Source: Planktothrix sp. FACHB-1365 (GTDB lineage Bacteria; Cyanobacteriota; Cyanobacteriia; Cyanobacteriales; Microcoleaceae). From it: a DNA stretch of 50,500 bases. Positions within the stretch are counted from its first letter, which is position 1; each line of letters opens with the position of its first letter. Shown piece after piece: positions 25,677 through 34,406 of the stretch. A model generated the notes under the pieces. That model worked only from the letters and a program-made list of their open reading frames with translations. It had not been told where the DNA came from and searched no databases. A program made the position numbers and the translations under genes. The DNA is taken from NCBI RefSeq assembly GCF_014697575.1, contig NZ_JACJSC010000042.1, forward strand, positions 1 to 50,500, in the 5' to 3' direction.

Positions 25677-26819
25677 TTACGACTGTTGTTCAAGAATTCT
25701 AGTTAATTGAATAAATGCGTCTTGTTTAGATTTACCCAGATGATAATCTGAAGCATTACAAATGCTAATGTGTCCGCCCTGCCGGGTCACTATTTTCCAA
25801 TATTCATACGGAATATTATTGATAATGTAAGGGTGATGACTGGTGGCAATAAATTGTAAGGTTTTATTTTCGTGAATAAGGTCATCAGTCAATATGTCAA
25901 TACAATTTATCCCTAAACTATTCTCAAATTCATCAATCAATATTACCGAACCTTCATTGGCAAGAAAAATTTCACTAATATGAATAATTGTGCGTAACAT
26001 ACCAGAAGACATCCTGTCCTCTCTAATCCATTTGTGGACAGCTTTTTGTTTGATATAAATAACAGGAACATTGTCAGAGATTTTTTTTAGTACATCATCT
26101 GTTTCAAGTGGTTCAATCTTTATATTTTCCACTTGTGGAAAAATTTCAATAAATGTCAATTTAATCTTATCAAAAATATCTAATTTATTTTCATAAGTCA
26201 GATACAGTTTAGTCCTAATATCTTCATCACTATTTACTATACTCTCTAAAGTTTTATACTTGCTTTTAAGAGAATGCAAAGATTTTTCCTGAATTCTAAG
26301 GGGGAAACCACCGTGTCTTGTGTGGTCACGATATTCTATTTTATTTAAGGCATCAAAGGCTTTCTTAATAATAGGTTCTTCTTTAAAAATATATATTATT
26401 GATTGATGGGAAGAAAGTTTGGGCATGGGGCTATTTCTAAACTTTATTTCTTCTTGGTTTCGCTCACTTAAAATCTCATCTTTTGAACTTAGCTTCTCAT
26501 AAATTAATGATGGCTTTTCTTTCTCATCTTGGCTTTCTTTTTCAAAATCATCAAAACTTAGTTGATCTTTTTCAACAGTAGCAAAGCTACCTTCCCAAAC
26601 AAATTCAGTCCCATCTACGGTAGAAAATATGATTTCCCATTCAAACCCATTTATAGCTTTTCCATTTGCAATATGTCTTAAATCGATAATTGCACGTAGA
26701 ATTTGGGTTTTGCCTGCACCTGATATACCTACTAAAAGGATTAAATTTGATGAAAACTTGATTTCATTAAAATCCCAACCCAAAAAGTTATTCTTTACTC
26801 GCAATGAAATAATTTTCAT
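25677..26819 (-). CDS. AAA_21/OLD-like ATPase, second ATPase-TOPRIM pair
   Basis: The 380-aa ABC-type ATPase has Walker A GISGAGKT (31-38), a signature-like MSSGMLRT, Walker B SVILIDEFENSLG and a switch His in ATSHHPYI. The middle is coiled and charged (EKESQDEKEKPS). It is followed directly by a TOPRIM-like gene. Such pairs are common defence modules; the partner here looks cut short, so the module may be inactive or altered. It has little similarity to the PARIS-like pair at 13737 beyond the shared ATPase motifs. Confidence 0.8.
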   Translation of the reverse strand: MKIISLRVKNNFLGWDFNEIKFSSNLILLVGISGAGKTQILRAIIDLRHIANGKAINGFEWEIIFSTVDGTEFVWEGSFATVEKDQLSFDDFEKESQDEKEKPSLIYEKLSSKDEILSERNQEEIKFRNSPMPKLSSHQSIIYIFKEEPIIKKAFDALNKIEYRDHTRHGGFPLRIQEKSLHSLKSKYKTLESIVNSDEDIRTKLYLTYENKLDIFDKIKLTFIEIFPQVENIKIEPLETDDVLKKISDNVPVIYIKQKAVHKWIREDRMSSGMLRTIIHISEIFLANEGSVILIDEFENSLGINCIDILTDDLIHENKTLQFIATSHHPYIINNIPYEYWKIVTRQGGHISICNASDYHLGKSKQDAFIQLTRILEQQS

Positions 26820-26942
26820 AAATTTTAAAATTTTTGCTTAGATCTCTAAGTAACTTTAAACAAACCTATATTAAGCGAAAATTGCTGATGTTTGCAAACT
26901 TACCTAATCAGGTAAATTTTTAACTGGAAAACACAACTATAT

Positions 26943-28097
26943 CTAAAACGCTTGTTCAATAGCTCGATGTGCTAATTCAATTTGTTCGACCGCATCAAGA
27001 TAAGTTAAAGTGGCTGCATCCCAGGATAACCGTTTTTGCATCCGGTTTAAGATCATTTTTCCAAACTCATGCACAGTGTCAAAACGTTGCAATCTGAGAA
27101 TTCGCTCTGCAACTTGACAAAAATCTGGTTGGGGATTTTCAATCACTTCGACATCGGATAAAAGTAGCGATAAAATCTCGCTTCCCATATCAACCTTGAC
27201 CGTCATTCCTACAGCCGTAATTCGACCCCAAAATCCATTCCATTTCCGTTGAGGAATTCTCTCTTTCGGTACTAAAGGAATTTTAATCATCACCCAAGTT
27301 CCAATAGCAGGAGTGCATTCTTGTTGAGTTATTTTAATATCATCTGATTTGTCGGTTAGGGATTGATTTTCTGCGGAAGTTGGGGATTGTGAATCGGGTT
27401 CTGCTTTCATATCAATGAAGTTAAAAATTGTCTGTGCTTTGAGCAAAATTTTAGCTTGTTTGGGCGTTTTTGCTGCACCGGTGGCGATCGCATCAAGAAT
27501 CATTTTTCGTTTCTCCTCTGGTATCTTCACCAACTGATACCCCGCATCAATACTTTGCTGATTCATCATCTCCAGCCAAACCTCTGCCAGTTTGGGTTCA
27601 TCAATGTGGAGGAGATCCGCCGCTTGAATTGCTACACGCCCTTTTCGGTAAGTTCTGCCACAGCCTAACCCCACAATCGCTGCCACAATATTCTCAGTCA
27701 GTTGCATTTGTTTTCCATTCAAATTCAGATTAAACCTCGCCAATGGAAAATTTTCCATTGAAGAATGTTGAGGGTTCTGGGATGAAACTGTCATTTCTGA
27801 GTCGGAAGTGCGTGGCGTAGTTTGACAAGCGTAACAATTTCTGAGTTTGCGGGCGAGGGGTTCTACAATCATACCTTCTCGAATTTTCTGCACCGTTGTC
27901 TGTTGGCGCTGACGGTTTTCTGCAATCAAGACAAATAGTTCCTCGTCCTCGCTTTCAAAGTGACAGACCTGAACCGGAGCTTTTTCCCATCCCAACGCCA
28001 GCAAGGTTCGCCAACGTCGATGACCACTAATAATCGTTCCATCGGTTTTGATCAGTAAGGGACGAACATAACCTTTGAGGGCGATCGCCTCCATCAA
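26943..28097 (-). CDS. ParB-like protein (copy 2), N-terminus without a start codon
   Basis: It is homologous to the protein at 12412-13518: GTIISGHRRWRTLLALGW (ParB GHRR motif), ENRQRQQTTVQKIREG, then IVGLGCGRTYRKGRVAI, AATGAAKTPKQAKILL and the C-terminal WNGFWGRI domain. The first usable codon is TTG 28097 (ATG 28094). However, the same frame runs on upstream to 28175 and encodes LKPHPRNEAIYGRNENL, the conserved ParB start region, without ATG, GTG or TTG. It is therefore 5'-damaged or uses a rare start such as ATT. A 20-bp palindrome lies inside the gene. Confidence 0.7.
   Translation of the reverse strand: MMEAIALKGYVRPLLIKTDGTIISGHRRWRTLLALGWEKAPVQVCHFESEDEELFVLIAENRQRQQTTVQKIREGMIVEPLARKLRNCYACQTTPRTSDSEMTVSSQNPQHSSMENFPLARFNLNLNGKQMQLTENIVAAIVGLGCGRTYRKGRVAIQAADLLHIDEPKLAEVWLEMMNQQSIDAGYQLVKIPEEKRKMILDAIATGAAKTPKQAKILLKAQTIFNFIDMKAEPDSQSPTSAENQSLTDKSDDIKITQQECTPAIGTWVMIKIPLVPKERIPQRKWNGFWGRITAVGMTVKVDMGSEILSLLLSDVEVIENPQPDFCQVAERILRLQRFDTVHEFGKMILNRMQKRLSWDAATLTYLDAVEQIELAHRAIEQAF
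27741..27760. repeat. 20-bp palindrome CAATGGAAAATTTTCCATTG inside the second ParB-like gene
   Basis: Perfect palindrome within coding sequence, identical to 25026-25045 and sharing its core with 17883-17898. Plasmid parS sites are commonly palindromes of this size near or inside parB, so it is a candidate; a dispersed repeat is the alternative. Confidence 0.65.
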
Positions 28098-28297
28098 ATC
28101 CGTCAGATTCTCGTTGCGACCATAAATCGCCTCGTTGCGGGGATGGGGTTTGAGGTGATTAAGATGACCGCAAAATCAGTAATGAGGTGGAGAGAATCTT
28201 GATCAAGCACTATCCCCCAGAGCAGAATTTTGCTCAATCCGTTTCCAGTTGATGTTTAAGCCATCAACTTTCAAGTTCTATTAAATTTAATATTAAT

Positions 28298-28345
28298 AAA
28301 AAAATAATCCCAGAGTTTTGTTAATTCTTAGCTAACAAAATCCTG
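28298..28345 (-). terminator. Rho-independent terminator after the clamp/clamp-loader operon
   Basis: CAGAGTTTTGTTA (28311-28323) pairs with TAACAAAATCCTG (28333-28345) apart from two mismatches, with a 9-base loop. On the minus strand it is followed by a run of seven T (28304-28298). It lies 23 bp after the delta subunit stop codon. Confidence 0.7.
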
Positions 28346-28367
28346 AGATTGGTAAAGTGAATATTCA

Positions 28368-29351
28368 TCATTTAAATGATTTAGCTGCTGTTTTAACAGG
28401 TTGGCTTGCAAACAGTTGGGTAATTGCCAGAATAGAAGACAGCAGCGAGTTTCGTTTTCCCTGTTTTAAAGCTATTTCTAAATCCAGTAACAAAGATACA
28501 GCCTTTACTAAAGATTGCAAAGGAATCGTTTGTACCTCTTGTTTAAGAAAATAGACTCGTTTGAAATTAGAAATTTGGCAAATCTTGGCAATTTCAGCAT
28601 CAGATTTAACTCCCTTAACAATTGTTGATTTGACCCACAGCCAAGTTCTAAATTGGGTAATAAGCGTGGCACAAATCGCAGCAGGAAACGTTTCTTTTGT
28701 CAAGAGTTTTTGGAGTAAATCAACCGCTTTTTGGGCATTATTTTCTCGAATCGCTTTAGCTAATTGGAGACTATTTTGGGTGGTGGAAGGGATAAGAGAA
28801 CGAACTTGTTTTAAACTCAGCTTTGCATTGTTACTGTAGAGAGCTAGAAGTTGTAGTTCAGATTCAATTCGGGCTGAATCATTGCCAATAGCATCAGCTA
28901 AATATTCTCCACTCTTTTTATCCAATGATAAACCAATGCGAAGGCTTTGGGTACGGATATATTGGGCAATAAGATCAATTCGCCAAGGTGCAATCAAATT
29001 GAATTCAAACAGTTGGCTTTGGGAGAGCAGAAACTTTGAGACTTTTAATCGTTTGTCAAGGTTGGAAGCTACAAAAATCAAATGAGTTGATTGGGGAACT
29101 TTTGGGAGCAATTGAAGAATATCCATCACCGCTTCATCAAACTGTTTAAAGTTGCAGTCTTCCACGATGACTAATTTAGCTTTAACTGAACCCAAAGCTG
29201 GAGTTAAAGCACAATAAATGGCTTCATCTACAGCAGAAGCATGAAAGCGATGATAGTTGAAACTAAGCCAAGCGGGATCAAGGCTTTTTTTGAAAGTCAA
29301 GAGTTTTTTGGAAATTGCATACCGATCATCGCCGACTAACAAGCTAATCAT
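28368..29351 (-). CDS. holA: DNA polymerase III delta subunit (clamp loader)
   Basis: The 327-aa protein reads as a HolA family member: an N-terminal RecA-like lobe without a working P-loop (LLVGDDRYAISKKLLTFKK), VIVEDCNFKQFD, then GEYLADAIGNDSARIESELQLLALY, the conserved delta segment with the N-D-x-R-I-E-E-type motif. Its ATG overlaps the DnaX stop by 4 bp (ATGA), so both clamp-loader parts are made together. The chromosome should carry its own copy, so this is an element-borne paralogue. Confidence 0.82.
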   Translation of the reverse strand: MISLLVGDDRYAISKKLLTFKKSLDPAWLSFNYHRFHASAVDEAIYCALTPALGSVKAKLVIVEDCNFKQFDEAVMDILQLLPKVPQSTHLIFVASNLDKRLKVSKFLLSQSQLFEFNLIAPWRIDLIAQYIRTQSLRIGLSLDKKSGEYLADAIGNDSARIESELQLLALYSNNAKLSLKQVRSLIPSTTQNSLQLAKAIRENNAQKAVDLLQKLLTKETFPAAICATLITQFRTWLWVKSTIVKGVKSDAEIAKICQISNFKRVYFLKQEVQTIPLQSLVKAVSLLLDLEIALKQGKRNSLLSSILAITQLFASQPVKTAAKSFK

Positions 29352-30730
29352 TGATTTCCCTCCTGAATTAAGACTTGATAGTTAATTCCTGTTGCTGCCA
29401 AAAATAGTTTTTGTACCTTCTGAATATTGCGGTTAAATTTGTTAAGATATGGGGGAGGTACAGCTAAGATAGCTTTCTGCTCGGTTAGTTCCGCAAGGAA
29501 AGCAACCGACAGGAAAACTCGGTTCTTTTCAGATGCTTTTGACAACACGGTTTCCCAAATGGTAGTTTTTAGATCAATAGGTTTTGAGGAGGAAACAGAG
29601 GTTGAATTTCGCTTGTGAGTTTGATTATTACGGGGTTTAGTTTTAGGAGATTTAGGAATTAATCCCAGTAAACAAACTTCTAGCCATAAACTCGGTTGTA
29701 CACTTTTATTAAGCTGCCATTCTGAAGCACTTAACTGTTCAAAACCTTGATGAATTGAAGATTGACTCCAAGTTTTTGCGATCGCCTTCAGTTTTGAATA
29801 GGAAACCCCACTGGTGAGTAAGGATGAACAGTCAGGGACGTTGGCGACTAGCAACAAGTCTCGATAACAACTCAGCAAGGAGGTTAACAGAGTCAGGGGT
29901 GTTTTTCCACTATCAAGGAGTTCGCGAGACAGTTGTAGCAACTTCAGGGTGTCTCCGGTATTAATGCAGTGCAATATTGTTACCAAGTCGGACTCTGAAA
30001 CGCGACCCGATAGCGCTAGAACTTGAGAATGGGTAATTTCTTCTCCCAATAAGCTTAACTGACCCAGTAATTGCAAGGCGTCGCGCAGTCCACCCCCACA
30101 GGCGCGAGCGATCGCAATTTTAGCCGATAAAGTAATGGAGATAGCTTCTTTTTCAGCAATCATGGTTAAATGCTGAACAATCGCAGCAACAGAAAGCGGC
30201 TGAAACCGAAACACTTGACATCGGCTGACAATAGTAGGTAGCACTTTATGTGCTTCTGTTGTGCAGAGAATGAAGACAACATGAGCGGGTGGTTCTTCAA
30301 GACATTTGAGCAGAGCGTTAAAAGCTTGGGAACTGAGACAATGAACTTCGTCTAAGACAAAAATTCGGTAACGACCGATAGCGGGAGCAAAGTGGACTCG
30401 TTCAATCAAATTACGAGCGTCTTCAACTCCGTTGTGGGAAGCTGCATCAATTTCCATGACGTCTAAACTGCTTCCTTTTTCAATAGAACGACAGGACTGA
30501 CATTGACCGCAGGGAGTAACAGTGGGTTGGTCGGTAGCGGTGCAATTTAAGGACTTCGCTAAAATTCGTGCTGTTGAAGTTTTTCCAGTCCCTCGTTCTC
30601 CTGTAAACAAATAAGCAGGAGCAATTTTGTTGGCTTGAATTGCGTTAGAAAGGGTTCTTTGAATGTACTTTTGTCCGGTTAATTCGGATAGGGTATGGGG
30701 ACGATATTTCTGAGGAAATGGAGTGTACAT
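29348..30730 (-). CDS. dnaX: DNA polymerase III gamma/tau-like clamp loader subunit
   Basis: The 460-aa AAA+ protein has YRPHTLSELTGQ, Walker A GERGTGKT (44-51), the zinc site C74-x2-C77-x2-C80 with another Cys at 63, DEVHCLSSQAFNALLKCLEEPP (Walker B) and the SRC arginine finger in TIVSRCQVF. The C-terminal domain III (LLLVANVPDC, EVCLLGLIP) is short, so it resembles a gamma-like form. It lies 14 bp after the sliding clamp gene. Its partner delta subunit follows with overlap. Confidence 0.92.
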   Translation of the reverse strand: MYTPFPQKYRPHTLSELTGQKYIQRTLSNAIQANKIAPAYLFTGERGTGKTSTARILAKSLNCTATDQPTVTPCGQCQSCRSIEKGSSLDVMEIDAASHNGVEDARNLIERVHFAPAIGRYRIFVLDEVHCLSSQAFNALLKCLEEPPAHVVFILCTTEAHKVLPTIVSRCQVFRFQPLSVAAIVQHLTMIAEKEAISITLSAKIAIARACGGGLRDALQLLGQLSLLGEEITHSQVLALSGRVSESDLVTILHCINTGDTLKLLQLSRELLDSGKTPLTLLTSLLSCYRDLLLVANVPDCSSLLTSGVSYSKLKAIAKTWSQSSIHQGFEQLSASEWQLNKSVQPSLWLEVCLLGLIPKSPKTKPRNNQTHKRNSTSVSSSKPIDLKTTIWETVLSKASEKNRVFLSVAFLAELTEQKAILAVPPPYLNKFNRNIQKVQKLFLAATGINYQVLIQEGNQ

Positions 30731-30744
30731 AATGACAAAAAGGG

Positions 30745-32148
30745 TTAAGATTTGACAACAGGCATTAACAAGTATTGGCTATCGATTAAAAGATGGGGTT
30801 GTTCTCGATTACCAAAAGGTCTTAAGATAGCTGGATGATCACTATCAATGAGATGAATTGAAATTTCAGAACTAGCGATCGCTTTAATCCCTTCCAACAA
30901 ATACTTAATATTGAAAGAAATGGAAAAAGAATGACTAAAGTTGATAATCGCTGTCATTTCTTCTCTTCCATTTCCAAACTCCCTTAATAAGGATAAGGAA
31001 ACTTGCTGGTTTTCAGGGCTAAAGTCAATGTTGATAATTTTTTCCTTTTTATCCGCTAAGACTGAGAGCCGTTCCAGTGCTTTCACAAAAGGCAATTTTT
31101 CCAGGTAAACTTGATGTTTGAAGTCGTGGTTTAATAAATCTTGGTAGGCGGGATATTCTCCTTCTAAACAACGAGTGATCAGCCGTTGTACGCCCCAAGA
31201 AAATTCTACATAACCTGTGGTCAGATTATAAGAGAGTTGTACAGATTCCGCAGAAGTCCGACTCGATAAAATTCGCTCTAGTTCCAATAAGGATTTAGCG
31301 GGAAGAGTAAATTGCAAAAGTTCTGTATTCTCCGTTTCTTTCTTTTTCTTCAACCCTTGAATAGAGGTTTCCACCACAGCTAATCGATGACCGTCCGTTG
31401 CAGCTAATTCTAAGGTATTAGAGTTAATTTTTAGATGCACTCCGGTTAAGATCTGCTTCGTTTCATCGGTCGCTGTTGCAAATAATGCGCCTTTAATACC
31501 ACTTTTTAGAGCCTCCGCAGCCATAGCCAGATTTTGGCAAGAATTGACTTCAGGAATTGAGGGGAATTCATCGCTTGATAAACCTCGAACTTGGTAACAT
31601 CCACTGGCGGAAACTAAAGTTAAAATCGGATTTTGTTCGGGTTTAGTTGTATTTAAAGGGTGATCCTGGTTATTTTCAGCGTTCAAGGAGATTGAGTTAC
31701 TTAATTGGAGATCACCCGAAGAAAACTTGCGAACAATTTCACTTAAAAGTTCGGCGGGAATTGTCGTTTTTCCTGGAGTATTAACCTTAGCTTCAAAGGA
31801 AGTTTGAATAGCTAAACTCAGATTAAATACGCTCAAGTAAACACGCTGAGTTTTAGCGCAAGCTACTAACAGAACATTACCTAATATGGGATGGGTCGGT
31901 TTTGCTGGAACAGCATGGCTAACCAGTTCGAGGTGAGTCGCTAAATCATTTTGTGTGCAAAGCAGTTGCAGAGTAGCATCTGAAGTTGAGGAAGAGGGGG
32001 AAGTTTTAGAGGTGTTAACAACTGGGCTTTTTTCTTCTGTTAAAATTTTAGGGGTTTGAGAAGGAACAGTTTGAAGGTCAGAGGATTTGTTCTTTTTAAT
32101 TCGGTTTTGAGTTGCCGAACGTCGGGTTTTAGTTAGCATTTTTCCCAT
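30745..32148 (-). CDS. dnaN: DNA polymerase III beta sliding clamp with N-terminal extension
   Basis: From the ATG at 32148 it has 467 residues. The clamp core begins near residue 60 (LQLLCTQNDLATHLELVSHAVPAKPTHPILGNVLLVA), and three clamp domains follow, including GLSSDEFPSIP, TDGHRLAVVE and the final LLIDSQYLLMPVVK. Normal clamps start at the core, so a ~60-residue basic then Ser/Thr-rich tail (KTRRSATQNRIKKNKSS) is extra. An alternative ATG at 32139 still keeps the tail. It is first in the clamp, DnaX, delta operon. Confidence 0.9.
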   Translation of the reverse strand: MGKMLTKTRRSATQNRIKKNKSSDLQTVPSQTPKILTEEKSPVVNTSKTSPSSSTSDATLQLLCTQNDLATHLELVSHAVPAKPTHPILGNVLLVACAKTQRVYLSVFNLSLAIQTSFEAKVNTPGKTTIPAELLSEIVRKFSSGDLQLSNSISLNAENNQDHPLNTTKPEQNPILTLVSASGCYQVRGLSSDEFPSIPEVNSCQNLAMAAEALKSGIKGALFATATDETKQILTGVHLKINSNTLELAATDGHRLAVVETSIQGLKKKKETENTELLQFTLPAKSLLELERILSSRTSAESVQLSYNLTTGYVEFSWGVQRLITRCLEGEYPAYQDLLNHDFKHQVYLEKLPFVKALERLSVLADKKEKIINIDFSPENQQVSLSLLREFGNGREEMTAIINFSHSFSISFNIKYLLEGIKAIASSEISIHLIDSDHPAILRPFGNREQPHLLIDSQYLLMPVVKS

Positions 32149-32211
32149 TAATATATAGATCAAAACCTAGCAGCGATAGCTGCTTACAAACTGGGGCATT
32201 AGTATTATTTT

Positions 32212-33084
32212 TTATAACCCCGCTTGTTGTAAAGCTAACTCTAAAAGAGATTGAACTTGAAGAATTTCTGCCCATTGATTAAGGTAGTTGAAGTCCAGAC
32301 GTTCTCCTTGCACTTTTAAAACTCCCAAGATATCTCTCCACTGTTTTTGAGATTCTGTAGCAGACAATAAATACCAATACAACTTTTGTAGAATTATATC
32401 TTCGGCTGAATAAATATAAATACATTTTTCAGATTCATCAATTTTATAAAGTTGGCGACGATTCATTTTAGAACGAGAAAAAGCATCATCTCCGATTACA
32501 AAAATATCTATTTTTTCCAATGAGGTTAAATGAATAACATTGAAAGAGCGTTTTTCAGTCACTGCTTCGACAACCGCCGATTCACTAATATAAAATTCCT
32601 GTTCCATTGCTCGAATGAGTTGCTGTGCTTTTGACAGCGAAATGCTGATAACTAAATCTAAATCTTGGGTTGAGCGACTTTCTCCTAACAGGGAACTGGC
32701 TACAGACCCACCCACTAAATAGGGAATATTTAAAGTCTCAAATAGAGTTGCCATTCGACTAGCGAGTTCCACAGGATCTTCAATCATAAATTTTTCTTCA
32801 AATTCTGTTGCTTTTAATTTTAAAATGGTTAGCCATTCTGAGCCTAAATGCCTTTTAATGAATTCTTGATAAATCTTGGATGAAGAAGCATTAGGATAAT
32901 GATTTTTAATGGCTATTATCGTTAGTTTGCGAGTAGCTTGATTGAAGTGTCGAAATCTTTGGGTTCTCTGTTGGGGTGTCAGTTGTCGAAGTAGTTGAAA
33001 CATCAGCACATCTGCATCAATGCTGGTGTCTTCTGATTGAGAGCGGTATGCAGGTGTAACTGCCGAGATGGGAATTTGTGGCAT
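32212..33084 (-). CDS. MNT-fold nucleotidyltransferase (AbiEii-like), copy 2
   Basis: This 290-aa paralogue of 16351-17211 shares the N-terminal TPAYRSQSEDTSIDAD and TPQQR segments. The core is GGSVASSLLGESRSTQDLDLVIS (from G125), with G125-G126, D141 and D143. It lies 63 bp upstream of the sliding clamp gene on the same strand. Two diverged copies on one element suggest duplication. Toxin or regulator roles are possible but not shown. Confidence 0.74.
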   Translation of the reverse strand: MPQIPISAVTPAYRSQSEDTSIDADVLMFQLLRQLTPQQRTQRFRHFNQATRKLTIIAIKNHYPNASSSKIYQEFIKRHLGSEWLTILKLKATEFEEKFMIEDPVELASRMATLFETLNIPYLVGGSVASSLLGESRSTQDLDLVISISLSKAQQLIRAMEQEFYISESAVVEAVTEKRSFNVIHLTSLEKIDIFVIGDDAFSRSKMNRRQLYKIDESEKCIYIYSAEDIILQKLYWYLLSATESQKQWRDILGVLKVQGERLDFNYLNQWAEILQVQSLLELALQQAGL

Positions 33085-33215
33085 CAGTGATCTGGGTTAG
33101 AGTTGAATTTAATACACTATTGCAGGAGAAGAAAACGTTATTGATTCAGAAACATTTTAGAATACCGTTAATTGAGTTTGAGCTAGATTTAAGAAGAAAA
33201 AAGCGCAAGTCGTCT

Positions 33216-34406
33216 ATGCCTAGCAATTCCTCATCTTCATTCACAACAGAGCCAGAAAACAGTCTTCGGGAGAAACTGATCCGCTCAATCTGGCTGCACA
33301 GGGATAAATACTGTTATTTATTTGAACCCGATGGCTCTTATCGATTATTAAGCACAGATCGCCGAGGTCAGTACACCATCTTACCCGATGGTCGTTCGGT
33401 TTTGCTGGCTTGGACAACCGATCCCTTCACTGAAACCTTGTTTGTACAGGCGGATGGCAGTTTGTTCATGAGTGGGAGTGCGTTTATTGAAATTGGAGCG
33501 CGAGCGATCGCACCTTCTGAAGCGTCTCTCCTTAACCCAATCCCAGAAGAAAGGGTTGAGCCAGATTCCATGACCTACTGGCTCCCAGAAAATTTCCGCA
33601 TCTTTATGAATCATCAGGGTATATATGGCACTTCCAGGAGTGAGGGGCTAGAAGCGGAGTCGCGAATTTTACCGACCGTCAATCAGTACAAGGGTGCAGA
33701 CGGTGGATATGTCGCGTTTTACTCGCGAGATCCAGCTAATGCTGTGTATTCAGTCGGGGGAGGAATTTATGTGCTGGGACAAATCCGGCTCAAGGGTCGA
33801 TATATCGGCAGAATTTTTCACCCCGAAGGCTACTTAAATCAAGACATTAGTGCGGTGCCAGAATTCAAAGCGTTATGTCGTAAAACGTTTGGCGTTGAAG
33901 GATGGGCTGGAGGGGACACCGGAGGCTGGTTTGGTAAGTTTGATTCTAGCCCCGAAACACTACAAACAATAGGAGATCGTCCTAACTCAAAGATTGACAC
34001 AGCCCCAGTTGTGCATCGACCCTGGAAGTGGGGGGTTACGGTCGGGGCTGACTTTCTCCCCGATTTTATTGGAGTTTTATTGCCTTGGATGGTGGGTTTG
34101 ATAATATTGCTGAGTCCAACCCTTTTGATTCTCTGGGGTGCTGTAGCGCGATTTGGGTTGACTTGGAGGTTAATGTTGATTCCGGTCGGTGGCATCGTTG
34201 GGTTTGTGCTGATGGGGATTGTTGGGGCATATTGGTGCAACTACAACTTCGAGCTTGATGATCATCGAACTGGCCCACCTGAAGCGGGGTCGTTTGCAGG
34301 GTTAGGTCGATTAATTATCATATTGATTGTAATGGTTTTATTGGGCTGGATTGGCTCAGGGCTTGGTGCTTGGTTGGTTGCGAGCTATTGGGTAGGTGGC
34401 TTCTAA
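33216..34406 (+). CDS. Hypothetical membrane protein with C-terminal helices
   Basis: The family is not recognised. The ATG at 33216 is preferred to GTG 33078, which would overlap the divergent gene. Residues 1-270 are soluble and beta-rich (YRLLSTDRRGQYTILPDG, FVQADGSLFMSG). The last ~120 have three likely membrane helices (GVLLPWMVGLIILLSPTLLI, MLIPVGGIVGFVLMGIVGA, LIIILIVMVLLGWIGSG). The gene is on the strand opposite to its replication neighbours, and its stop abuts the helicase stop. It seems richer in GC, so it may be an insertion. Confidence 0.68.
   Translation: MPSNSSSSFTTEPENSLREKLIRSIWLHRDKYCYLFEPDGSYRLLSTDRRGQYTILPDGRSVLLAWTTDPFTETLFVQADGSLFMSGSAFIEIGARAIAPSEASLLNPIPEERVEPDSMTYWLPENFRIFMNHQGIYGTSRSEGLEAESRILPTVNQYKGADGGYVAFYSRDPANAVYSVGGGIYVLGQIRLKGRYIGRIFHPEGYLNQDISAVPEFKALCRKTFGVEGWAGGDTGGWFGKFDSSPETLQTIGDRPNSKIDTAPVVHRPWKWGVTVGADFLPDFIGVLLPWMVGLIILLSPTLLILWGAVARFGLTWRLMLIPVGGIVGFVLMGIVGAYWCNYNFELDDHRTGPPEAGSFAGLGRLIIILIVMVLLGWIGSGLGAWLVASYWVGGF

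Noticed and set aside
26130-26150. TTTTCCAC-TT-GTGGAAAA as another copy of the repeated palindrome
   Set aside because: The arms are in swapped order compared with TGGAAAATTTTCCA, so it is a different arrangement inside coding sequence.
33839-34278. Minus-strand frames opposite the membrane protein
   Set aside because: They are shadows of the plus-strand gene; the hydrophobic helices on the plus strand are more convincing.
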